A DNA stretch of 44,644 nucleotides from Nitrospira sp. Lineage in GTDB: Bacteria; Nitrospirota; Nitrospiria; Nitrospirales; Nitrospiraceae. Shown here one piece after another: positions 10,714 to 18,404 of this stretch. The stretch is taken from contig JANDJK010000013.1 in NCBI GenBank assembly GCA_024330925.1, forward strand, positions 1 through 44,644, read 5' to 3'. The position numbers and the translations under genes are program-made. Positions within the stretch are counted from its first letter, which is position 1. Every line of letters begins with the position of its first letter. A model generated the notes under the pieces. The model was not told where the DNA came from. It saw only the letters and a list, made by a program, of their open reading frames with translations, and ran no database searches.

Positions 10714-11322
10714 CAGAATGAAGCTTCTGAATGCTCCATCACCTTTTGTTTGAGAATTCGAACAGGTGCTTCTCGTTCTTGTCGCACCGCCATCAACACA
10801 CTCCAATTCGGTATCACCGAGTCCCCTTCAAAGACCCACTCAAACTCAGCCAGTGTCCGATTTCCACCAGCCGCTTGGCGCAAGACCCAGACACGGCGGT
10901 ACCGTTTGCTATCTCCACCTTTGAGAGATCGGCTACCAGCCCTCCGGCCGGCAAGAGGTGGGATTCCGTCACCCCGTACTCACCTGGCAAGAGGGGATGC
11001 CAATATGGAGATCGACCGTCGCGGTCCCATTTTCTACTGTCAACCCCGCAAGCCTCAAGCGGATAGCGTACAATTCAGGCCATTGGACCTAGTCGGTCGG
11101 CAGGTTATAAATGACCTCGGCCTTGGCCGCGAGCAACAGCCGGGCTGTCGCGCGGATGCCACCATAGGGATCCTGCACCACTTCCACGGTATCCCAATGA
11201 ACTGGCGTCCGGGCATCAGAGGGCCAAGCAGCAAGGATTCCCATCATAACCACGACGAGCGCCCCCACAGCCAAACATTTGCCCACCCAACAGAGACCTG
11301 TTCCTGATTCTCCTTGCCCCAC
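10714..11322 (-). pseudogene. Decayed exported SRPBCC/START-like gene
   Basis: Read on the minus strand from a GTG at 11322, the frame gives a signal-anchor-like N-terminus, then HWDTVEVVQDPYGGIRATAR and EVIYNLPTD, and stops at TAG (11089-11091). The same frame resumes immediately with VQWPELYAIRLRLAGLTVEN and TATVDLHIG. Near 10999-11001 the sense continues in another frame (HPLLPGEYGVTESHLLP, AGGLVADL), consistent with a 1-nt loss. At 10923-10927 a TC duplication shifts it again to KGGDSKRYRRVWVLRQAAGG and AEFEWVFEGDSVIPNW, ending at TGA 10714-10716. The three pieces read as one about 200-residue protein of the polyketide-cyclase/START (SRPBCC) type. The TAG stands where a Tyr codon fits the pattern. 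Neighbouring genes are intact, which argues against general sequencing error. Confidence 0.72.
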
Positions 11323-11503
11323 GCCTGCCGCTTAGCACCACCCTGAGCCATCAGGCTTCTCCACACTTTTCTTCCACGTGAAGAGATAGGCACGGAACAT
11401 CCCTCAGGAGCGGTCGGTTGCATGTTGCATTTTTAAACATGCGGATTGTAAGCGGGCTGGCCAATAGCTGCAAGCGAAGGACCTGTGTTACCCTGGAAAC
11501 CAT

Positions 11504-12529
11504 GTGAGTGATCATATGACGCTCGCGGAATCCATCAAACGGGAAGCCCTTGCCCTCGGATTTGATGCCGTCGGCATTGCACGAATCGAAGCAGACAATG
11601 CAGGGGAGCGGGACTCAGCCAACCCGATGATGTCCCCTTCTTCTGAAATGTCACTGCCACGCCTCCTGCTGACCCGCCTCAGCGAATGGCTCCGGCGCGG
11701 GTACCACGGTACCATGGCCTGGATAGGCCGGGATCCAGCCAAACGGGCCGACCCCCGCCTCGTGTTACCTGGTTGTCAGTCCATTGTTGCCGTGGGGCTC
11801 AATTATTTGACTGACCATCGAGCCGACGAACGACCCGGATATGGCCGCATCGCCCGCTATGCCTGGGGACAGGACTATCACAAGATCTTCCGCAACCGAC
11901 TCAAGCAACTCGAACAACGAATCCATGACCTTGCACCAGATGCCCAAACCCGGTCGTATAGCGATACCGGTCCTATCATGGAAAAAGCCTGGGCGGAACG
12001 GGCCGGCCTGGGATGGATTGGCAAACACTCCAACCTTGTCTCGGCAGATTACGGTTCTTGGCTCCTTCTGGGAGAGGTGTTAACAACCTTACCGTTGGAT
12101 GCCGATGAACCGGCCACCGACCTCTGCGGCAGTTGCTCACTTTGTATTCAGGCCTGCCCAACCGGCGCTATTGTGGAACCCTATGTTGTTGATGCCACGA
12201 GATGCATCTCGTACTGGACCATCGAATGGCGTGGATCCCGGCAGGACATTCCACCAGCGATCCAACAGCGGATGGGGAACAAAATTTTTGGCTGCGATGA
12301 CTGTCTCGACGTCTGCCCGTTTAATCTCCGCGCCGAGCCGACCAAGGAACCGGCTTTTCAACCAACACCACTGGCCCTTTCGCCAAACCTGAGCCTCTTG
12401 TCGAGGTTAGACGAAGCAACGTTCTCCGCCCTCTTTCAGCAGAGCCCACTCCGACGGCCTAAACTTGAAGGGCTTCGTCGCAACATCGCTATTGCACAGC
12501 AGAATCTCACCTCTCTCTCCAGCTCCTAA
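11504..12529 (+). CDS. queG: Epoxyqueuosine reductase
   Basis: A cobalamin- and Fe-S-dependent enzyme that reduces epoxyqueuosine to queuosine in tRNA wobble positions. DTGPIMEKAWAERAGLGW carries the active-site Asp region. Two [4Fe-4S] motifs follow: C208-x2-C211-x2-C214-x3-C218P and C264-x2-C267-x3-C271P. Length is 341 residues, within the family range. The C-terminus keeps a short RRPKLEGLRRNIAIA helix reminiscent of the HEAT-like end. Start choices are GTG 11504 and ATG 11516, differing by four residues. The Shine-Dalgarno is weak for both. It is a single gene here, divergent from the pseudogene. Confidence 0.94.
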   Translation: MSDHMTLAESIKREALALGFDAVGIARIEADNAGERDSANPMMSPSSEMSLPRLLLTRLSEWLRRGYHGTMAWIGRDPAKRADPRLVLPGCQSIVAVGLNYLTDHRADERPGYGRIARYAWGQDYHKIFRNRLKQLEQRIHDLAPDAQTRSYSDTGPIMEKAWAERAGLGWIGKHSNLVSADYGSWLLLGEVLTTLPLDADEPATDLCGSCSLCIQACPTGAIVEPYVVDATRCISYWTIEWRGSRQDIPPAIQQRMGNKIFGCDDCLDVCPFNLRAEPTKEPAFQPTPLALSPNLSLLSRLDEATFSALFQQSPLRRPKLEGLRRNIAIAQQNLTSLSSS

Positions 12530-12843
12530 CCTTGTTCAAATTTTTGGCCCTTTTGCTCGGGCAACACTTACGCTGCTCTGCAGACACAGGCTTTCCTTCG
12601 CTTCTGTTTGACCTATCGCCTTGCGCCTCCTTCCTCACGTTGACCATACAAAGCGAACTCCTCATCGTCTGGACATCACCATGGCTCCATATCTGACAAA
12701 ATTTCCCTTTGCATTTTTATGTTCAAATTTGGTAGATACTTGCCCCGACGTCTGCTGGCAGTAGTGAGGGAGGAACGGCGTTCGCCGCACTGCGTCGTGA
12801 GCAACGTCTCTTTTTTTCCCCAACAACATATAAGGAGGCTATT
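12530..12843. other. Intergenic region upstream of the copper nitrite reductase
   Basis: 314 bases without a gene. A small hairpin CGGCG-TT-CGCCG lies at about 12777-12788 and an 8-base T-run at about 12810-12817, but they are too far apart to form a normal terminator. No convincing -35/-10 pair, FNR-type TTGAT-N4-ATCAA or sigma-54 -24/-12 site was found. AAGGAGG just before the nirK ATG is a near-perfect ribosome binding site. Confidence 0.5.
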
Positions 12844-13797
12844 ATGCAGAGGTTCGGTGTGCTTACTCTTACCCTAGGACTGGGCATTCTCTTTGTTGCC
12901 AGCGGGTGTGTCACCATGCCCGGAACAGCGGGAGCCAAGGTTCATGACATCACATTCACCGCAATGGAATCTGAGATCGTCATCGACGGAAACGGCACGA
13001 AATATAAAGCCTGGACCTTTAATGGGCAGATGCCTGGACCGGTCGTGCGTGTTACGCAAGGCGATACCGTCAATTTCACGCTTATCGGGGATAAAAACAA
13101 CTCCTTCCCCCATTCTATGGACTTTCATGCGGCTGAACTCGACTTTTTGAAAAACTATCACCGCACTGTTGGACCAGGAGAAGTCCACAAGTTTTCCTTC
13201 GTAGCTAAGAAACCGGGAGTGTTTTTCTATCACTGTGGAGCAAGCCCCATGATCCAGCACGTGGCTCGCGGCATGTTCGGTGCCATTATCGTAGATCCCA
13301 AAGATCCTAGTGTATGGCCCAAGGCCGACCGAGAATTCGTGCTGGTACAGTCTGAACTGTGGAAGAACCCTGACAATGTGCAAGCTATGTTTGACCGCAA
13401 GTGGGACCACACGGTGTTTAACGGAGGAATCTTTAAGTACCATCCATTCTTTCCTGGTGGAGAGCCTCTGGAGGTCAAGGTTGGTGAACGGGTCCGCATC
13501 TATTTTGTGAACGCCGGCCCGAACGAGTTTTCAGCCATTCATCCCATTGCGGAAATTTGGGATGCGGTCTATGAAAGCGGCAATCCTTCCAACAAGTTCG
13601 TTGGAGTCCAGACCTATGTAGTCGGTCCCGGAAGCGGTGCCACCTTCGACATGATTGCTGACGAGCCGGGAGCCTACCCAGTGGTCACCCACTCCTTAAC
13701 CGGAGCCTTGAGAGGTGCCATTGCGGTCGTAGTGGCTAACAAAAATCCGAAAGACTATAAGGGCCAATTAATGCCCAATACACCATGGAATCCGTGA
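12844..13797 (+). CDS. nirK: Copper-containing nitrite reductase, lipoprotein form
   Basis: A two-cupredoxin-domain enzyme that reduces nitrite to nitric oxide. All expected residues are visible. The type 1 copper site has H90, C131, H139 and M144. The type 2 copper site has H95, H130 and H283. The catalytic pair is D93 and H233. Motifs are PHSMDFH, FYHCGASPMIQHVARGM and THSLTGALRG. The N-terminus is a signal peptide ending in a lipobox (VASGC, C22), so the mature enzyme should be a lipid-anchored protein outside the cytoplasmic membrane. At 317 residues it has no fused haem or extra cupredoxin domain. AAGGAGG precedes the ATG at ideal spacing. It overlaps no gene and is followed 63 nt later by a secreted haemoglobin and then a cytochrome c. 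Confidence 0.94.
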   Translation: MQRFGVLTLTLGLGILFVASGCVTMPGTAGAKVHDITFTAMESEIVIDGNGTKYKAWTFNGQMPGPVVRVTQGDTVNFTLIGDKNNSFPHSMDFHAAELDFLKNYHRTVGPGEVHKFSFVAKKPGVFFYHCGASPMIQHVARGMFGAIIVDPKDPSVWPKADREFVLVQSELWKNPDNVQAMFDRKWDHTVFNGGIFKYHPFFPGGEPLEVKVGERVRIYFVNAGPNEFSAIHPIAEIWDAVYESGNPSNKFVGVQTYVVGPGSGATFDMIADEPGAYPVVTHSLTGALRGAIAVVVANKNPKDYKGQLMPNTPWNP

Positions 13798-13859
13798 CCA
13801 CGTTCTGGTCCCAAAGGCCACGGAAGCAGTTCATCATCCACTACAAAGGAGTACTCATC

Positions 13860-14303
13860 ATGAGGGAGGCAAAAAAAGTTTTGTACGCAGCCATTGCCGT
13901 AACATGTTCCTGGGCCCTATGCGGCACATCGGCTTTTGCCGAAGAACGTTCGCTCTATGAACGACTGGGCGGCGTCGGAGCCATTCAGGCAGTCGTGACG
14001 AAGTTCATCAGCAATGTGGGAGCTGATTCACGGATCAACGGCTATTTTAAGAATGCCGATCTCAAACAGCTCAACAAACATCTGGTTAATCAGGTCTGCC
14101 AGGCCACTGGTGGCCCCTGCACCTACGAAGGACGGGATATGAAAACCGCCCACAAGGGTATGAAGGTTACCACAGCCGCATTCAACGCCCTGGTAGAAGA
14201 TCTGGTAGCCGCCTTGGATACCTTCAATGTGCCAGAGAAAGAAAAAGGTGAGTTGCTGGCAATCTTGGGCCCGATGAAGTCGGATATTGTCGAAGTACCC
14301 TGA
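13860..14303 (+). CDS. Secreted group 1 truncated haemoglobin
   Basis: 147 residues. A signal peptide ends near TSAFA-EE (residue 27), then a truncated-globin fold begins with [19 protein letters not shown]. The proximal haem ligand is probably H98 in KTAHKGM. The frame is open from 13785, but ATG 13860 has AAAGGAG at good spacing and yields the signal peptide, so it is chosen. Truncated globins of this group bind O2 and NO, and several oxidise NO to nitrate. Most are cytosolic, so the export signal is notable. Immediate downstream position to nirK suggests NO scavenging or NO dioxygenation in the periplasm. This role is inference. Confidence 0.9.
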   Translation: MREAKKVLYAAIAVTCSWALCGTSAFAEERSLYERLGGVGAIQAVVTKFISNVGADSRINGYFKNADLKQLNKHLVNQVCQATGGPCTYEGRDMKTAHKGMKVTTAAFNALVEDLVAALDTFNVPEKEKGELLAILGPMKSDIVEVP

Positions 14304-14362
14304 TCGGCGCCCCCGATACTCGGACTTCATCAAGTCAGGCCGCCTCTGCTATCCACTGCTGC

Positions 14363-14399
14363 AGTTGGAGCAAGATTGGAATCCAACCTTGCTCCAACT
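14363..14399 (+). terminator. Strong hairpin after the haemoglobin gene
   Basis: AGTTGGAGCAAG (14363-14374) pairs perfectly with CTTGCTCCAACT (14388-14399). The loop contains a further TTGG/CCAA pairing, giving a stem of about 16 bp. No T-run follows, so it may be a partial terminator, a processing site or a stability element separating nirK-haemoglobin from the cytochrome gene. Confidence 0.6.
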
Positions 14400-14578
14400 C
14401 ACGGCTTAGGCCTGATCAACACCCCGTATCGTAGCCAGTGCCCCTGCCAGACAGACAGTCTCCAGAAAGAACGTGGTCATGGTATCATAACAAGCGCATG
14501 GCTGAGACTATGGCACAAATGGTGTCCATGAAAGACAGCTTTAGCTTGCTTTAGTGTCCATCACCGAGAGGAGGAGTC

Positions 14579-15037
14579 ATGAAAGGGAAGTATTGGGCCA
14601 TTGCAGTTTACAGTGTCGTCACGGTTGCCTTATGGAGTCCGGTGAGCTGGGCTGGTCCGGAATCAGATCCCTTGAAACCGCGTGTGCCGGAAGCCGAACG
14701 AGGCGAGGCGAAAAAGATCAAGAACCCTCTCACCATCACACCAGCTGTTATCGCCAAGGGGCAGGAACTCTACGAGGGGAAAGGCACCTGCGCAAATTGC
14801 CACGGGCAGACTGGAGCAGGTGATGGTCCCGGCGGAATGTTATTGACACCTGGCCCCCGCAACTTCACCAATTGCAAATTTCACAAGAAACGGAGCGACG
14901 GCGAACTGTTTTGGGTCGTTAAAAATGGCAGTCCAGGCACCGGAATGCCGGCCCTCGTCAAAGGAGGAGTGTTGACAGAGGAAGAGGCTTGGTCCATCAT
15001 CGCCTACGAACGAACCTTCTGTAAGGATAATGATTGA
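14579..15037 (+). CDS. Exported monohaem cytochrome c
   Basis: 152 residues with a signal peptide ending near VSWA-GPE (residue 25). A single haem-binding CANCH (C71, C74, H75) and the probable axial Met in TGMPAL (M123) define a class I c-type cytochrome. GAGGAGGAG lies before the ATG. It sits after nirK and the haemoglobin, so it is a natural candidate electron donor to the type 1 copper of NirK or a partner of the haemoglobin. No direct evidence for either is in the sequence. A good terminator follows at 15111-15155. Confidence 0.9.
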   Translation: MKGKYWAIAVYSVVTVALWSPVSWAGPESDPLKPRVPEAERGEAKKIKNPLTITPAVIAKGQELYEGKGTCANCHGQTGAGDGPGGMLLTPGPRNFTNCKFHKKRSDGELFWVVKNGSPGTGMPALVKGGVLTEEEAWSIIAYERTFCKDND

Positions 15038-15610
15038 CCGTTAATCTCCCCTCGTAGCTGAACTACGAGACCCTGTAAGCTGGTTTGTTCGATTTCAACA
15101 CGCTGCCCATGAGCTACCGGTCGTGACCGACCGGTAGCTCGACTTTCCCTTTTTGTACTGACCATTCCTTTCCACTCATCGTGCATGCTCCCGTTACAAA
15201 TCCGATCAGCCCACAGTCTTTCGTAACACTCTGTTGTTTCCTCTTCCTGTCCTTCCAGTTGTTGTGCTAGCAACATTGCAAGTCAATGGCACAGTACAGA
15301 TACCCTCGAAGATCGTCAGCGGAGATTACCCACCATCATTATCTAAACAATCTGCTGGGCGGGAGATGACCATCCACATTGCTCAATCAAAAAGACATTT
15401 CTCAAAGATACCCTTCCCTCAGGCCTGCCTACCTTGAGCGACCCTATTACCTGTCGTGGTGTCTGCCTTCCCAATTCAATTCGCGGCATGTTGAGTGGCT
15501 TGAGACACCACCCACCTATTCAAACGACCCCCTTTTTTCTTAGCACCACTAGGAGTAGGCTGTAACAGAGTGGCCGCTGCCTGGGACTTGATCTGAGCAA
15601 GGGTCGTGTT
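15038..15610. other. Gene-poor region between cytochrome c and the sigma-54 activator
   Basis: 573 bases with no supported gene. It holds the terminator at 15111-15155. Short open frames on both strands have no ribosome binding site and no recognisable protein. No sigma-54 site (TGGC...TTGC) was recognised. Confidence 0.5.
15111..15155 (+). terminator. Rho-independent terminator after cytochrome c
   Basis: GAGCTACCGGTC (15111-15122) and GACCGGTAGCTC (15129-15140) form a perfect 12-bp stem with a six-base loop, followed by a T-rich tract ending TTTTT at 15151-15155. This is the clearest intrinsic terminator in the window and probably ends the nirK-haemoglobin-cytochrome block. Confidence 0.85.
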
Positions 15611-16963
15611 GTGTCTCGACCGACTATTCTGCTGATTACGAAAGACCCCACTATGCCACAACTTCTTCACGCCACCGCTCCGCCATCCAGCACTATCTTG
15701 ACAGCTTCGACCATTGTCGAAGGCATGAAGCTCTGGCAAACGACTCCTCCCTCACTGATCGTTTGTGAAGGCTCGCCTCAGTCCATGATACCCCTGTTGG
15801 AGTTCTCACGGCAGACCATTCCTTTTCTCCCCATTGTTGCAATCGGAGAAGGCAACTCAGTAAGAGATGCCGTTGCTGTGTTGCGAGCGGGCGCTGCCGA
15901 CTATCTTGTCAAACCGGTCACCCCGGAAGAACTTCAAGCCGTCGTTACTCGCTTGCTTCATCAGCCATCCACTGAGGCCGTATCTGCCTCGCAAGATCGT
16001 TTTGCACAGATTATCAGCGTCTCTCCACAAATGAATTTGATTAAACAACTCGCACGGGAAGTCGCCGCTACCGACGCAACCGTCCTCATCACTGGAGAAA
16101 GCGGAACAGGAAAGGAGCTCTTCGCTCAAGCCATCCATGCGGCCAGCCCCCGGGCACGAGGGCCACTCATCGCCCTCAACTGCGCCGGCATTCCCGAACC
16201 GCTACTAGAAGCGGAATTGTTTGGCTACCAGCAAGGGGCCTTCACCGACGCCAAACACTCAAAGCCAGGCCGCTTTCAAATGGCCGAAGGCGGCACCCTC
16301 TTCCTAGACGAGATTGGAGAAATGAGCGCAGCGGCTCAAGCCAAACTCCTTCGTGTCCTGGAAGACCATGTGGTAGATCCGCTAGGAGCCACCAGAAGCC
16401 AGAAAGTGAACCTTCGCGTGATCGCTGCAACGAACGAAGATCTGCCAGCCCGGATCAAAGCAGGACAATTCCGCCTTGATCTTTACTACCGACTCAACGT
16501 CTATCAACTTCGCATTCCTCCTCTCCGTGAGCGACCAGAAGATATTGAGGCAATCTTGATGGTTTTTTTAGAACGGGCACGTAGGGAACGCGGTTGCCCC
16601 ATTCGAGCCATCGCGCCGGAGGCCCTAGTCCTCCTCAAGCACCACGACTGGCCCGGCAACGTTCGCGAGCTGCACAATGTAGTGGAATGGCTCACCATCA
16701 CCTGCAAACATCCCACGATTCAACCAGACCATCTTCCCCCCTCAGTGCGTACCCCCTCTGCTCACCATGGAGCGCAGAGAGAACCCAGATTTTCTCTTCT
16801 TGATCTTGGTCTCTCGCTCGAAGAGCTGGAAAAACGACTGCTTCAAGAAGCTTTAGACAAGACCGCGGGTAACGTGTCAGAAGCAAGCCGTTTGTTGAAG
16901 ATCAGTCGCAATACGCTTCGTTATCGCTTAGCCAAACACCACCTTCGGCCTAACCATTCATAG
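15611..16963 (+). CDS. Sigma-54-dependent activator (NtrC type) with atypical receiver and GAFTDA loop
   Basis: 450 residues: an N-terminal receiver-like domain (about 1-115), an AAA+ domain (about 135-365) and a C-terminal Fis-type helix-turn-helix (about 405-445). The AAA+ part has Walker A GESGTGKE (162-169) and Walker B TLFLDE (229-234). The sigma-54-contacting loop reads GAFTDA (209-214) instead of GAFTGA. In the receiver the phosphorylatable Asp is replaced by Glu53 in LIVCEG, and the switch Thr is Gly in VAIGEG. K101 in VKPV and D12 remain. Such a receiver probably cannot be phosphorylated normally. The start is a GTG at 15611. The HD-GYP-like protein and hybrid kinase downstream are likely partners. 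Confidence 0.92.
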   Translation: MSRPTILLITKDPTMPQLLHATAPPSSTILTASTIVEGMKLWQTTPPSLIVCEGSPQSMIPLLEFSRQTIPFLPIVAIGEGNSVRDAVAVLRAGAADYLVKPVTPEELQAVVTRLLHQPSTEAVSASQDRFAQIISVSPQMNLIKQLAREVAATDATVLITGESGTGKELFAQAIHAASPRARGPLIALNCAGIPEPLLEAELFGYQQGAFTDAKHSKPGRFQMAEGGTLFLDEIGEMSAAAQAKLLRVLEDHVVDPLGATRSQKVNLRVIAATNEDLPARIKAGQFRLDLYYRLNVYQLRIPPLRERPEDIEAILMVFLERARRERGCPIRAIAPEALVLLKHHDWPGNVRELHNVVEWLTITCKHPTIQPDHLPPSVRTPSAHHGAQREPRFSLLDLGLSLEELEKRLLQEALDKTAGNVSEASRLLKISRNTLRYRLAKHHLRPNHS

Positions 16964-17099
16964 CTTGCTGCGACCGTCGTAGGACAGGAGGTACATGCAA
17001 CAGGATGTTCTTCCTATCATCAGATTCCTCTCCGACGTTTTTCCGAGGAGACCTCTTAAGTAAGATAGGCAAACATCCGATAGAACGTACTGATCCTGG

Positions 17100-18404
17100 A
17101 TGAGAGCTATGCCCACGCGTACCATTCCCCTTAGCCAGCTCAAGGTAGGTATGTATGTGGCGGGCCTTGACCGTTCCTGGTTCCACACACCGTTTCTGCG
17201 TCATAGCTTCCTGATTCAAAGCGAGCAAGACATCGCGGTGTTGCGACAATGTGGCGTTACCAGGGTGGTCATCGACCCAGCTTTGGGTAGGGATGTGGAT
17301 GTGATGGACCATCACGAGACACCCCACGCTGCACACCCTTCTTCGGCTTCAGTATCTCTCGCAGCTCCTTCCCCCTCCACCACCGATGTGACTGCCGACA
17401 ACAAACCTCCGTCTCACCCCCCTCTGGGTTCTGAACCCTTATCAGAGAAGCCAAATCCCCTTCAATTGGCCACCCACTTCTCGCAAGCAAAACGCCAGCG
17501 TGAACAATGGCTTGCGCAGGCAAAGAACCTGTTTGAGAAGACACGAGCGACGGATACCATCGAAGTAAGCGAAGCTCAACTCATTGTTGATGACGTGCTC
17601 AACAATATCCTGGAACGACAGGCAGCATGCCTTGCTCTCCTGCATTTTGGCTCTCTTGAAGCAAATTTACAAGAACATGGGCTGACGGTGTGCACTCTTG
17701 CTCTTACCATAGGGAAAGCGCTTGGCATTCCGAATGATCGACTGCACCTGATAGGGCTGGGAGCCCTACTGCATGACATCGGTCTGGCCAAATTACCACG
17801 GCACATCATCAAACGACCGAAGACCATGACTCCCGCTCAACAGGCACTGTACCGCTCCCACACAGTAGAAGGTCGAAGAATTCTACAGCAGAGCGGAGTG
17901 ACAGACCCGGATTTACTCGCGATCATCACCTATCACCATCAATATGAACAGTCAACGGACCTCCACCCTCCCTCACCAGCGGACACGGATATCCTTACGC
18001 TGATCAGCGTGGTTGACCACTATGATGAACTCTTAAGCGGTCAAACTGGACTCCCCCCTCTGTCGTCAAGCCAAGCCTTATCCCATCTCTATCAGTATTC
18101 TCAGAATCGCCCCCCATGGCAGACAATGGTCTCGTGGTTGATCAGAGTCATCGGCATCTATCCCCTGTACAGCGTTGTTGCTTTGACCAGCGACGAGGTT
18201 GGTATCGTTGCTGCGATTACCGCCGGAAAGGCTCATCTCCCCTACCTGTACCTTTGCCAAGACAAATTTCAGCGACCATGCATTCCACCCATCCCACTCG
18301 ACCTCACTCAGGAACCAGAGGATGGCCGACACGTGAAAGCAGTGCTAGATCCACGGCGGTGTGGCATTGACATTGAAACGGTGCTTGAACAGGCGGCAGC
18401 ATGA
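17100..18404 (+). CDS. HD-GYP-like protein with DUF3391 domain, GYP motif missing
   Basis: 434 residues. The N-terminus (about 5-65: [26 protein letters not shown]) matches the DUF3391 domain found before HD-GYP cyclic-di-GMP phosphodiesterases. The HD domain (about 190-350) keeps the metal pair H225-D226 in [11 protein letters not shown] and H279-H280, then [11 protein letters not shown]. The expected HHExxDGxGYP segment instead reads [14 protein letters not shown], so the Glu and the GYP triplet are gone. Loss of GYP suggests altered or absent hydrolysis, possibly a nucleotide sensor or another phosphohydrolase. ATG 17100 or 17109 may be the start. It overlaps the kinase gene by an ATGA, indicating translational coupling. 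Confidence 0.88.
   Translation: MRAMPTRTIPLSQLKVGMYVAGLDRSWFHTPFLRHSFLIQSEQDIAVLRQCGVTRVVIDPALGRDVDVMDHHETPHAAHPSSASVSLAAPSPSTTDVTADNKPPSHPPLGSEPLSEKPNPLQLATHFSQAKRQREQWLAQAKNLFEKTRATDTIEVSEAQLIVDDVLNNILERQAACLALLHFGSLEANLQEHGLTVCTLALTIGKALGIPNDRLHLIGLGALLHDIGLAKLPRHIIKRPKTMTPAQQALYRSHTVEGRRILQQSGVTDPDLLAIITYHHQYEQSTDLHPPSPADTDILTLISVVDHYDELLSGQTGLPPLSSSQALSHLYQYSQNRPPWQTMVSWLIRVIGIYPLYSVVALTSDEVGIVAAITAGKAHLPYLYLCQDKFQRPCIPPIPLDLTQEPEDGRHVKAVLDPRRCGIDIETVLEQAAA

Noticed and set aside
12530..12843. Possible FNR/NsrR or sigma-54 control site upstream of nirK
   Set aside because: No TTGAT-N4-ATCAA and no TGGC/TTGC pair at the right spacing was found; the T-run there is not attached to a good stem.
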